From contig VXBA01004193.1 of assembly GCA_013399895.1 (NCBI GenBank), positions 1,105,913 through 1,169,912 on the forward strand: a stretch of 64,000 bases of DNA, read 5' to 3'. Below, in pieces: positions 10,215 through 21,900 of the stretch. The translations under genes and the position numbers were made by a program. This DNA comes from Serilophus lunatus. Taxonomy: Eukaryota; Chordata; Aves; Passeriformes; Eurylaimidae. Below the pieces are notes generated by a model. It made no database searches. It saw only the letters and a list, made by a program, of their open reading frames with translations, and was not told where the DNA came from. Numbering within the stretch: position 1 is the stretch's first letter; every line of letters starts with the position of its first letter.

Positions 10215-13200
10215 GTTCCCAGACTAATTAGCCAAAGTGTTTAATAAAGAACGGGAATATTGCTAGTAATTTAGCATCTCATTTCTGATGTATTGCATTA
10301 CTGCATGTATTCCTGAAATCAGCCATTAATCCAGGCAACACATTTGCTGGTATTGGAAAGATAATGGCTCCCAATTTTCATTGGTTTAACCTCTTGCAAA
10401 TCTGCAAGACTTTCTGGAAGACTAATTTCCATTCCAGCATACCCTGACTAAGTTGTCTTATTTTCCAGAGAAACAAATAAAGCATAATGAAAAAAAAGAA
10501 TGGAATTAAAATGGAGAGGTTTCACTCCCTCAGCAAAGTGACAGAGGCCAAGTTGGAAAAGTTCAGGATTTGTTACAGGCAAGCTGCATTCTGGCAGTAA
10601 AATGCAATTCCAAACAGTTGCCTGAGCCAGAATTCTGCTGTGTTATTATGGGGGTGCTCAAAGCAGAAAAATTGTTAGATTTACTATAGACATACAAAAA
10701 GTTACTGAAACCATCTGCATCCAGCATTTCTGCCATTCCAGTATCCACTGTCAGGCTGAAAGCTGGGATAGGGCAAGCTGACATCCAGCTCTTGGAGCAC
10801 TGCAAATCCAAGAATATGGGGCTAATTCAAAGTTCACTGGAGTAAATAAAAAATTCCCACTGCCTTGGTGGAGATCTGGGCTCCATCCAAAGCTGCCAAG
10901 ATGCTCTGCTGTGGAGCAGTGGGCAGTGCTGGAGTCTTCTCATGCAGGCACTGAAATAATTGCCCATCCTTCTTCTTTGCTGCAGAGCTCTTTTTAGGAG
11001 CCAAGTTTTGCCTTTTCTATTCTGTTTTTTCCTGATGAATGCCCTGGTGTGTCTATGAATCCCTGAAGAGGTGCTTTTCCCTGGAAAACAGCTTGAAGCC
11101 TTTTGGAATAAGAGGCTCTGTACACATCAGCTTCTGTCATTCCAAGGCTGGGATCTTTCCCACCTGAGATCCTGCCTGCAGTGCCAGGGGCTCTGCCTGC
11201 CCAGCACAGAGATTTGACAGTGAATTCATCTCTCCAATGCTGACAAACAGAATCCCTTGCCTGGTGTTGGTACTTTTGCATTTCTAAAACATCTCCCTGA
11301 CCCCCCCTCTGCCACTTTGAGCTGTAACATCTCAAAACCAAAATCACGATTCTCCCTCTCTCAGTATCTCCACACATGAAATGGGATGGCCAGGGGTGCT
11401 CTGGTGAAGAAATTTTGCATTTGTGATTTGAAACTCGTTTGCAGGAAGGTCAATGACAAAACCATTCCAGCAGCAGTTTGCAAACTGAAGGGAAGTGTTT
11501 GTGAGCTCCAGACACTGCCTGGGTTAAGGGGTTCTGACTGAGGCACTAGTTGTTGGTGCCCAGAGCTGCTGTGAAAAGAGGTCAGTGCTGAGAGTGCTGA
11601 GCCAGAGCCAGTCCCACTGCTCTCCCAGCTCCATTCCTCGCCTGAAGGGTGCTGGAGGCCACAGGGAGAGCAGGAATTGCTTCTGGAGCCAGAATCTCCA
11701 GCCATGTCTTTGATCAGCAATTGAGGAGCCACTTTTCTTCCCTGACCTTGTTCTAGTGTCCCTCTGCCCCTCATCTGTGAGAGGAAGGTTCTTATGGCTC
11801 TGATAGATCCTTGCAATGGTCTGGAGACCCTCTGGATTGTTCCAGCCCCATCCAGCGCATCTGGGAAATGTGTTTTTAGGTGAACACAGGCAGGAAAACA
11901 CATTGCAAGGCCCTTAATCATCGGGCTGTGGCTCATTCACTCATCCCTGCTGGACCTTCGAGATTTCAGCTCTTGCCCTGGGCTGGGGTGTGGCACCTCT
12001 GGAAATTATAATCCACGAGGAAAGCAGTGCCCACCTTCTCCTGGAGCTGGGGTGGGTTTGGGGAGGAAGGGCTCGTGCTCCCTCCCAGCCCCTGGAAGGC
12101 CAGGGCAGCTTTAGGCAGGTTTAGTGATCACACATCAGGGCTCTCTCTGCCAGCTTGGCAAAGGGGTCACACTTCTGTCTCGGTGTTTGCCAGGGCTGCC
12201 CTGGGGGGGGGGTTTTGGAGTGTTCCTGAAGATTGGTTGCTCCAGGCTTTTGGCTTCCTGGAGAGTCACAGCACCATCTCCTGCCTACTGCCCAAGAGTG
12301 CCCCCACCTCCTCTTGCTCTTACACCCCAAGCACAAACCTCTCAGTCCTGTTTCCAGGGTTCCTGGGAACATTCCTTGCTTTTCCCTAGGAATTCAGAAG
12401 CCATTGTACCACAGCTCTGCCTGGACAAACCCAAATTCACCTTAACACGAGGGTGGGCTCACCCACCAGTGAGTGGCCTCTGGGGTGTGTGTGATAATCT
12501 TGTGGAAGAAAAGGCTCCTACACTGGGGGAAAGAGTGCTCTGATATTTTTCCCTGGACATCTATTATTTCCAAAGTCTCTTGGCAGGGAAGGGTAGTTCT
12601 GATTTACACCATTATGGTGAAATTAAATTTCCTACAGGCATGCAGGTATTTGGGCTCAGATGTCACCTTTCTTGGGATATTGCTTCAATCCTGCTCCTAC
12701 TCTGCTGCTTCTATTTCCCCCAAGAGGAGCTCAAGTGAAAAAGAAACTACATTTCTGCTTCAGTGTGACCGTATCTATGTGCCCTTGTTGTTATCTGTAA
12801 AAAAAAAATCCATTAAAATTTGGAGTTGGAAGATAAATAAATGTAATTATATTTCTTGATATCAGCAGCAAACTTCTGACAAAGTTCTAATGTTGTTTGG
12901 GTGCTGGGGATATTTGATAGTGTTAAAAACTAAGGCTGAAATAAAGAAACCATAAGTGACAAAACACAGACCTTCCCTTTCTGCTGCTACCAAACGTTTC
13001 GGAATAAAGAGTATAAACTGTAACTAGGAGGCAAAATATTTGGTTCAGAGCAGTCTGAAGTTGACAAAAGACACAAGTGAAAGTTGTAGTGTTTGAGTGG
13101 TGATTATGTCCTGGGCAGTAATTACCCCCTCTCACCTCATTCGTGCCTGACAGAACACCAAACTGCCACTAAATCCTGAGATTCGAGACTGACTGGACCA

Positions 13201-13369
13201 GCTTCCCCACCCTGTTCATAACGCAGGAGCACCTGCAAAAACTGAGGAACCCCCCCTGCACCACCTGGGCCCGGGGTTCTCTCAGAAGAGAGGCTTTTTT
13301 CCCTTTTTTTATAGTGTTTGCTTTTCAGTTGTGGTTTCTTTTGATGAGTTCATTTGCCTTTGTGTGGTT
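10215..13369. other. Single-copy noncoding sequence
   Basis: Contains a G-quadruplex motif at 12049-12071 and a G run near 12204-12212. Minus-strand open frames at 10994-11377 and 11361-11936 show no recognisable domains and no splice or promoter context. I see no gene. Confidence 0.6.
12049..12071 (+). other. G-quadruplex motif
   Basis: G runs at 12049-12052, 12054-12056, 12060-12063 and 12069-12071 are separated by loops of 1, 3 and 5 bases, fitting the canonical quadruplex rule. No gene context is visible. Confidence 0.6.
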
Positions 13370-13700
13370 TGCCTGATTGCAAGGCATTCCTGCACGGAAA
13401 GAACATAAATATTTACAGAGTACCCTACATCAGAAATCTCTTTTGTAGCGAGATTTCATCATTTAGAGTCTGCAAGTAAAACTTGCAATTAACTGTGTTG
13501 GGTGGCTGGCATTAGCATCCAAGAGAAAACCCAATTTACAGGGGCTGGTAGCACGAGGATTGGAGATTGCCTCAAGAAAACACGCAGCATTCGCGTTGTT
13601 AAAGGGCAATTTTGGCCTCGATTCCTAATTGAACACATCAGCTTCTGATGAAGCAGACGTAGATGCAATGGCCCTCGTGTCTGGGCTTTCATTTGGTTCC
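13370..13700. promoter_or_regulatory. Candidate conserved noncoding element
   Basis: This block is moderately AT-rich yet keeps several isolated CpGs (for example 'gtagcgagat', 'attcgcgttg', 'cacgagg'). It holds many words that resemble transcription-factor sites, including TGCAATTAACTG and CCTAATTGA (homeodomain-like). Its texture differs from the drifting sequence around it. This is a judgement from texture only, as no cross-species alignment was available. Confidence 0.25.
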
Positions 13701-14044
13701 AAGGAATTGTGGCAGCTGATGGGACAGGGAACCCAGCCCTGGGGAATGCTTCCAAGGCAGACAGGGAGCTTCAGAGCCTGCTGCCTCCAACTTCTGCTCC
13801 TCCGGCCACAATAAAGACACTGGGGTGTGATGACAGAGTTTCATCCTCGCTCAGACCCTCTGAAGTGAAGCTCAGGCTCCACGAGGGAGAAGGTCCAAAG
13901 TTTTCAGTGATGCAAACAGCCCCTGTCCCAGGGAGAGGGATGTGCAGGACTTCCCCAACACCTGCCCAGCTCTGCCTCTCCACATATCCCTTTCCCTGTC
14001 CCTGTCCCACCTTATTTTACCAGAAGTTGTTGGATTTGGTGAAA

Positions 14045-14202
14045 ATGGGCTGCCCAGGGAGGTCTGGAGTGCCCATCCCTGGAGGGGTCCGAGGCCGTGT
14101 CCCCCAGCGCTCTGGGCTGGGGACAGGGTGGGGACGGGGCACAGCTTGGGCTGGATGATCCTGTGGGGCTGCTCCAACCTCAGCGCTGCTGTGATTCTAT
14201 GA
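14045..14202 (+). mobile_element. CR1 LINE, 5'-truncated 3' end
   Basis: Begins with 'tgggctgcccagggaggt' and 'cccatccctggagggg', continues with 'gggctggatgatcctgtggg' and 'gctgctccaacctcagc', and ends with GTGATTCTATGA. These are successive blocks of a CR1 3' untranslated tail in the correct order and orientation. There is no reverse-transcriptase ORF. The copy borders the CpG island immediately to its right. Confidence 0.88.
14114..14139 (+). other. G-quadruplex motif inside the CR1 tail
   Basis: G runs at 14114-14116, 14119-14122, 14126-14128, 14130-14133 and 14136-14139 are separated by loops of 1 to 3 bases. This is a five-tract, short-loop quadruplex motif, carried by the CR1 fragment just upstream of the CpG island. 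Confidence 0.7.
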
Positions 14203-14214
14203 GAAATGCTGGTT

Positions 14215-14545
14215 TAAAGCCGCGGAGATGGAGGCGGGCCAGGCGGCAGCCAGAGCCGGCAGCACAGGCCTTCCCGCCGCCGGGGCAATGCGGGCCGCAG
14301 CCACGGGCCTCCCACATAAAGTTCAGCTCGGCTGGATCCGGCCCTTCTCCGCTCACGCTGGGACCCGCTGGGGGTCACTGGGGATCCCCAAAGCCTGTGG
14401 AAGCGGCTTGGGGGCTGCCCAGTGCTCGGAGCTGTGTGCCAAGGAGGGGCAGGAGCGGCCGGGAGCGACACTGAGGGGCAGCCGCCCCGCCCCTGCCCCG
14501 ACATTCACTGACCTTCCCGGCGTTCGAGCCACATTCTGCTCGTTC
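14215..14545. promoter_or_regulatory. CpG island of about 320 bp (candidate promoter)
   Basis: A hand count gives about 28 CpGs in 14220-14543, with GC near two-thirds. That makes an observed/expected CpG ratio of roughly 0.8, within the usual island criteria. It contains a GC-box-like GCCCCGCCCCTGCCCC at about 14483-14498. The surrounding DNA is CpG-depleted. Islands of this kind in birds usually mark a promoter, but no exon or ORF that I recognise begins here, so transcription start and direction are unknown. It lies between a plus-strand CR1 tail on the left and a minus-strand CR1 tail on the right. Confidence 0.6.
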
Positions 14546-14708
14546 AGCTGTTCCTCCTCTTTGCTGGATGCACTAACTAGTCTACAGGTTCATCTGCTCT
14601 TAGGCAAAGCAGGAAAGACTCCGGCAGTACCTTTCCGTACCATTCCTGTGCTTTGCCTGTTTCTCTTGCCGGGCTGTCATTGCACTGTGTGCAGAGCCAG
14701 GGATGCTT

Positions 14709-14836
14709 TAGAATCATAGGCTCATTTAAGTTGGGAAAGATCTCTAAAACCAAGTCCAGCTCTTCCCACAGCTGCCACTAGCCCATGTCCCCAAGTGCCA
14801 CATCCACATGGCTTTTAAATCCCCCCAGGGATGGGG
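14709..14836 (-). mobile_element. CR1 LINE 3' end, reverse orientation
   Basis: Read on the plus strand, the order is 'gaatcataggctcatttaag', 'ttgggaaagatctctaaaac', 'caagtccagctcttcccac', 'gcccatgtccccaagtgcca' and 'aatccccccagggatgggga'. This is the reverse complement of a CR1 tail, with the terminal repeat at its left end. The right boundary is uncertain, and CR1-derived sequence may continue toward 14880. Confidence 0.85.
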
Positions 14837-15602
14837 AGCCCTGTTGGCTGCAGGCCCCTTTGAGAGGTGCCCTCAGCTCTGGTGGCTCTGCTCCCCTGAG
14901 CCTCCTGGCCTGAGCGCGTCCGAGTGAGCCCAGTGCCACCCTGTCCCTGCTGCGGGGGGTGCAGGAAGCCCGTTGGCACAAGGGGCTGCCCCTCCAAATG
15001 CAAAGCCCCGCTCGGAGCCCAGGGAGAGGTGCAGGGAGGCTGCCAGCTCATTTCTCACCAGAGTTCAACCATGGGCTAACAAATGAGAGCAGGGCCTCTC
15101 CAGCACACGTCATGCTGAATTACAGTGACACGGAGGTGCATCCTCATGCTGTGAAGGGGGTTGTTTTCCTGCTTCCCGCCCTCCTTCCCTCCAGGACTCT
15201 GCATATTTTAGTCCCTTATCACTTTGTGTCTTCTTCAGACAGTCCTGTCTGCCAGTTCAGGTTTAAACTGCTCTGCAGAGCTCCTTTCCCCCGGGACAGG
15301 GGAGTGTTAGTGGGATAAGGAGTCACAAAGTCTAGAAACCACCCTAAGAAATTCCCAGGGCTGGAGTTTAGCGGGATTCCTAACTTGGGAAGGACTCGGG
15401 GAGCCGACAACTTTCCCCTTGCTGTGCACCCACCGGCCCCACAAGGCAGAGAGGATGCAGTGTCGTGTGGGTGTGCTGCCTGGGAGGAATGCAGGGCCAT
15501 GCAAACAAACATGGTCTGGTGATTAAAGAGCCCAGTGAAGAGATCCACGGAGAGAGGAGGAAGAGGGGTCTGGGAAGGGAAGTGGGAGCTGGCTTCTGTT
15601 CC
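14837..15602. other. GC-rich noncoding sequence
   Basis: GC-rich up to about 15050, with a handful of CpGs but below island density. Its left part may be diverged CR1. Nothing coding is recognised. Confidence 0.5.
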
Positions 15603-15682
15603 TGGCCACTGATCTGCTGTGTGACCTGGAGCAAATCCCATCTCCTTTCTCTGCCTTTTTTCTTTTAATGTCAAGTGGGATG
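15603..15682 (+). mobile_element. MIR/CORE-SINE fragment
   Basis: The phrase 'ccactgatctgctgtgtgac', followed by 'ctggagcaaatccca', 'ctttctctgcct', a T-rich run and 'gtcaagtggga', matches the MIR core order: CACTTACTAGCTGTGTGACC, TTGGGCAAGTCACTT, CTCTCTGTGCCT, CAGTTTCCTCATCTGTAAAATGGGG. This is the clearest MIR-like match in the window. The divergence suggests a very old insertion. Confidence 0.6.
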
Positions 15683-15726
15683 CTGTCCCTCACCTAGTTC
15701 CCAGGCAGGAGAAAGGCAGGCTCATT

Positions 15727-15930
15727 ACTATTGCCCATATTACAGTTACTCTTGGCAGCCAGAGGAGAGGTCAGACCCCTTTACTGGAACATCCACACGG
15801 TGAGAGCCCTTGTCCTGAGCACTGGGCAGGCAGAGGAAGGAGCTGTGCCGTGTTACAAAAGGGATGGAGTCTCTCAGAGCATCGGGATGCTTTACCAGGA
15901 GCCAGTGGCCGAGCTGGGAATGGGATTGCT
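15727..15930 (-). mobile_element. Possible second MIR/CORE-SINE relic, reverse orientation, interrupted
   Basis: The left part, 'attgcccatattacagttac' then 'gcagccagaggagaggt', resembles reverse-complemented MIR (CCCATTTTACAGATGAGG, GAGGCACAGAGAGGT). The right part, 'ccagtggccgagctgggaat', resembles AGTGGCAGAGCTGGGATT. About 120 unmatched bases lie between them, so the two ends may not belong to one insertion. Confidence 0.3.
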
Positions 15931-18900
15931 GACATAGGCAGCACCACCCAGCCCTTTGAAGCGTTTCTCCCCTCTGCTGCCAGCTGGGGATTTATGTTAT
16001 TTGTGTCTACTGGTCACCTCAGGCTGTGGGACTGAGAAGCAGCAGAAATCCTTAGAACGTCCTGGCACATTGAACGTGCTGATGGCCTTTAAAGAGCGTT
16101 TTGAGAGCACCAACAAAGTGTTTTGACACAACAAGAGCAGAGCTACGACTTGATTGCTGCTCTTTCCTGCCACATCTGAGGTGCTTTCATGGTGAGCTGG
16201 GAAAACACACCTGCAGTGCAGCAGGCTCCCTTTGGAGCTGCAGCTGTTATCAGGGAAGTGACAGCTCCTACAGAAGTGTCTCTGTCTTTACTGCAGAGCA
16301 TTTGTCAGTGACGGGGATCAGACACAACCAGGTGCCTTTGGAAACGCTGCAGCCACTGCAGTGGGCTGAACACATCTTCCAATAAAACATCAACAAGTCG
16401 AGTGGAGGGAATGCTGTTTTGGAGCAACAAAGCTGGCAGGGTCTGAGTAAAAAGCACAGCTCCAAAGGGAATGTTGTTTGCATACACGTGATGGGATGAG
16501 AGGGCTGGAAACCACCTCAGCTCCACTCTCAGCCTGCCTTGCAGGGTCACTGCTGGCAGGCTCTGGGCTCACCTGCTCTCTGCAGACTCAGATGGTGGGT
16601 TTCCCACTGTAGCTATGGCAAGGATTAGTCCACCTGCCCAAATCTGCTGGTGCTCTGAAATCCCGCCCGAGTCCGAGCTGAAATGCCATCTCAAGACCTG
16701 CCCCGGCAGCAGCAGCGAGGGGGAGTGGAAAGGTATCTGGGAGCTTCATAATGGTGAGAATAATGCTGTTGGCAACTCAGATGGGTAGAAACTACTATTG
16801 CTTTAAAGAGCCAAAGGAATGCAACTCTGTTTACAAGCAAACACACACCGGAGTAACCAGCAGAGCTGTGTCGGACCTGGAGGAACGCGAGTCCCTGAGA
16901 ACACCGGAGAATATCCCCCAAGCTGCACATGTTCTAATGGACATTCTTGAACTGCAAGTTGCTCACAAGTGCCAAGCTTTGCAAGAACTACCTGAGACAG
17001 CAGGAGAAAGATCTGTGGAGAAGACAGAGAGGTGGGAGCTCAGCCTTGCCTTGATGAGCCAGTTAATCCTCCACACCTTAAACATCTCGAATATTTGACG
17101 AATGACTCCCCACACCTTTTAGGCTTGCACTATTTTTCATCTGCACAGAGAGATGTTAATTTGATAATCTTTATTTTCTTACGTCTGGTGAATAGTTTCC
17201 ATGGGAGAATACACAGGTGTCTTTCGCAATTGAGATGGGGACGAGGAATCCAAAGCCATGACACTTGTGGGGAGTTCTCAGAGCAGACATGAGCCTTCAG
17301 CTGGAAACACTTTTCCTGGCCCCAAATCCTCTCTGTGCACCCAGTCACTCCTCTCCTGCCATGGTCTCTTCTGCCAAGGACTACAGAGCATCCCTCCTCA
17401 CACATCTTGTCTTCCACTGAGCTGTGTTTTATAGGATGAATACTCCCCTCATCCTGCCTGTATTTTAATTGCCTCTACGACCACAAGCTCACAGAACACA
17501 TTTGAGAGAGAAAAACAAAGGACTTAGCAATAAAACTGGCATTTTCTAAAATATTCTTCCTCACAGAGACTTGTGGCAATACACTGGCCTCATCTCTCAG
17601 TGCAGGGAAGGCTTGAAAGCATTCAGATCATGCACTGTTATGCAAGTAATAAATACTACTAATAATAATAATTTGCAATTACTTCCTAATGTAATTCAGC
17701 TTTTAAAGAAGAGCTCACAGTAACCTTCCTTTTTCCTAAGGAGGCTGTGACACAGCCCCAGCGGGGCCGGGGAGGGTTTAATTGTGGCACTAAGTAATTT
17801 CTCTGATGTAGAACATGACGAGCTGAAGTGGAGCAGGTTAGCAGAGTGAGCAGCACATTGTTTCAAGACCTTTGCTGACATTCAGCTGCTGTGAGAATAA
17901 TTGTAAAACAGGAAGGTGACTTTTTACCTGTTCGGTGTGACCTTCACTGTTCTGAAGCTCCAGCCAGCACAGTTTCCCACCTCTGCTAGAGGCCAGGAGC
18001 AAATGGCCTATTTTCTGCCTTTTGAAAAGGAGTTAATCAGGTGCTTTATTATACAACATTTGATGTTGGTTTGGGGGAGGATGTGGCCTCCCCCCTCCTT
18101 TGTTTTTCACTTTCTTGTTCAGCAAAAGAAGCAGGTTTGGCCTTTGAGACATTAAAACTAAGAAACACGAGATCTAGTAGTGAAATTTGTGCTACCAGTC
18201 ACCACTTGAGCCCTATCCTGAATTAAATTTGGGGTTTGGCTCATATACTGAGGCAGAATTCAGGAATCACATGTACACCCATTCCTCTCAGGTGATTAGA
18301 TGGAGGTGTCTGACAGAACCTTCTGATTTAAGACCATTGACCTTATTTCTCAACGTGGACACAAGAGAGACTAATCCATTAAGTTTTTATATGACCTGGG
18401 TTGGCACCTCTTTTTATTTGATTGCATTTCTCTATTAAAATGGATCAATAAGATAAAATGAAACAACTATTTTTTCTTTATACCAAGCAAAGGTTACCAC
18501 TCAGCCAAACCCTCTTCCTCTCGACCCAGGGAAGACTGGGAGTGTTTGTGGCAGAGAGTTTAAATTTCTATGCAAACACATTCTGGATGTTTTCTAAATA
18601 TCTAAAATCCAAACCCATCATTAACTGCCCCGAGTTTCTTGCCTCTCCTGGAAAGTAGCACACTTTGCCTGGTGAATGACTTGGTTTTGTGCAGGAGATC
18701 TTCTTTTATTCCTCAGTGAGCACAAAGAACTGCTGCCTGTGTGTGTGAAACAAGGCAAACTCCCCCCTCGACTCCCTCCCTTTCCGAATTTAGGAAGCTT
18801 CTCTTCCACTGGCAGCTCAGAATTGGGTCCCTGGTGAAGTATTGTGTGTGTTTGAAGTTTGACAGATTCACCTGTGCCTGCATTTTTCAGTCCTAAGGAG

Positions 18901-21900
18901 AAGTTGCACGAACTGTGGAGCAAATCATCCTTTCTGCCTTCGTGGCCTCATAAAAGCTTCCAGCTGCCGTCTCACATTATCCCCTGGACGAGGGGAAGGT
19001 TCTGTTCGTGGGTGACATTTGTGTTCATGCTCAGTGGCAAGGTGGGAGAGCCCCACATAAACGGGGCTGCCAGAAATTAGGGAGGGAAGGGACATGGAGG
19101 GTAAATTCTACAGGGGCATCTTTTCATCAACCCTTTCTTTAGCAGCATCACAGACCTTGACAGTAACCACTTGATGAACTGTCATTTACAGATTGATAGG
19201 GGATTACAGATGGTTTTTTGGACTCTGCTGTATCAGCCTCACTCCCTCCATATCCTCATCAGCTCCTTTGATTCTCCTTTCACTGCTTTGTGGCCCAGTT
19301 TGCAGAACTATTTTCGTTAGCAAACACTCTTCCACTCCCACGTTACAAGGGATTAAGAGCTTGTAATTGCTGCTGCTTTCAACTGCTCGTTAAGGAGTGG
19401 CCAGAGCAGCTTTAACTGCCCGTCCCCAGGAAGGTTCCCAGTGCTCCCAACGGGCTCTGGGGGCTCCGAGCACAGTCCTGGGACCTGCAGGGCCCCCCAG
19501 GGCAGCCCGGGGTGTGAGGAAGCCACTGCTCCCAAAGGGCTCCAACCCCAGCGGGAACCTGAGCTGGGAGGGGGGCGGGTTTTGGTGCTTTTCCCTGTCC
19601 CCGCTGGGATCCAGCAGCTTGGCAGCATCTCCACGTGCTCATCCAGGCTGGATCAGAACACAGCAGGCTGGATATGCTGTGCCCGAACTCTGCAGAGGAG
19701 AGATTTGGCCATAAACGCTCCTTTGGACTTCTCTGGAAAACAACGAAACCAAAACCAAAAAACTCATCCTGAATCTGCAGCTTAATTTAAAAATCTCTCA
19801 TTTCTCAGTGGTGCACTGAACTCCTCCTTGCCCCGACTGCCAGAGTGGGATGGGGCTGTGCGGAGCTGCCCTCACCAAAGTCTTCCTTGGAGAGGCCCCT
19901 CCAGCATCACCCCCAACCCTCTCTGTGCTCCTTCCCTCCCCACCCACCTCCCTTGGGCTCGTTCCCAGGGCCTCCCAAGAGTGGGAAGCCGAGTTCTCCA
20001 GAGGGTTTGAGCGCGGAAGGAGCACACCCTGAGCACACACAGGGAGCTGGGAGCCAGCGGTGATGCAACAGGACTGGAAGCGCAATGCAAGATGCTGAGG
20101 GAGGAAGGTTGTTCCCTTTTATTGAAATGCAGTTCCCTCCTCGCAGTGATTGCTGTACCAAGCTCCAAGGGGAGGGCAGGAGGGGGAGTTAATCCATTTT
20201 CCTGATGATTTCTGGCACTCTGGGTGTCCTTGAAGCCCATCCCTTGCTTGATCCCTCCCCTGCAAGGACTTTTTGGCAAGTCTTCGTAAGGGGGAAGAGA
20301 AGGTCAGTTGAAATCGGGATTTGTAACTTTAATTCTTGCCAGTGTCTGCACAGTTATTGCTGTTGAATGTCTGTCTCCAAAGAAACCCTCCACTTCTCTG
20401 TGGCTCAAAATCAAGGTTGCTTGGCCAGCAATACAGAGTCCCAGGAATCTTTGTTTGGAAGAGCACAGCGAAGAAATTCCAAAGTTTAAGCTGTAGATGG
20501 AAATACTGTTTTCACACAATATGCAAATAAAGTGTGGGACTCCTCACAGCAAGTGCAGAATGCAGCAAGATTTGGCAAGGGAGCAGAGATAATCCCACAT
20601 TTGAGAGGGCACTTAGTGTTTAAAAACCCATTTAAACCAATGTCTAACTTTAGCAACTCTGAGCAGGCCTGACAAGCAGCATCTGTGACCTCACATCCTT
20701 CTGAAATGAGGATTCTTGTCCTTTTCCTGGGAGCAGAGGACACAGGTTGGGCTGCCTTCAGAGGGTCTGTTTGAGACCACCCTCCCACCTTTCCCCTCAA
20801 ACAAAAATGTACTTCATTTGCATCCAAAAATGTTATTTTTTTGTGGGTAAAACCCCATTGATGGCATGGCCTGAAGGATCAGAGATGAATCCCCTGGCCA
20901 GCCCCGAGCAGAGTTAATGTTTAGGGCCAATTAACCTGTCACACCAGCAGCATGATCCTTTGCAGCCAGTCATGCCTGATTTACCCCAGGATGAAGGAAG
21001 AATCCCATTTCTTAGTGGTGGGAAGCTGACATGATCCAAATGTTACAGAAAAATAACATCTGAGAAACAGACTTCAGGACTTGGAAGAAAAGCTGCATTT
21101 GCCTCAACTCACTGCCATGATTTGCATCCCAAAACCATAAATGGGGGGTGATGTCATTCTTCACTCTCAGATTTCAGGGCTGTGCTGAGATGTTCCTGTC
21201 CCTCCAAGTTTCTGGAGCAATGTGTGTCCTGGGAAATCACCAACAGGCTTCAGGAAGCAGACACAGGGGACTCCCACAGGCTTCAAAATCTGTCATCCCA
21301 TGGCTTTGGAAAAAGCCAGGGAAGGACACTTTGGAAAGCTCTGTCAAGCTGCTGAGACACAACCCAAACCTCCAGTTTTTGTCATGGTTGATTCTCTTCC
21401 ACAGCAGCCAATAACAAACCTGTCAAAGCACTGAAAACAGCTCAGTAATTGAGGCTGCCATGAAAGCCTTTTGAGAGGGGAGAAATGTGTTTGGAGTGAT
21501 GGGATCTTAATTTTAAGATTGTGAAATCAGATTTCTGTAATTGGACATCGTGCACACACAGTTATTTTTACTCCCTGCTGCTGTTGCCTTCCCCCCTCCC
21601 TGATGTCATTTGCTGATGCAGATTCACAGCAGCAGCTCCTTGAAAGACAGAGCAGACTCTGAGTGTCTGAATATATCCTGTGAACAGCAAGGCAGGAGGG
21701 AGCATCTCATTGATGGAGCTGCTCGAGAGAAAGTGCTCAAGGGCAAAAGGAAGAGACTCGAAGCCCATGACAAACACACACAGGCTGGGACCAGAGGACT
21801 CCTACCCAGAGACCCCACCTGGGTGGAATTCCAGCTTCTGTGTTCAGGGGTGGGAGAGGAGGAGCCAACATCCCATGGAAACAGCCAGGTGTGCTCAGGA

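Noticed and set aside
19400..20050. GC-rich stretch as a CpG island
   Set aside because: CpGs are too sparse for its GC content, so it does not meet island criteria by hand count.
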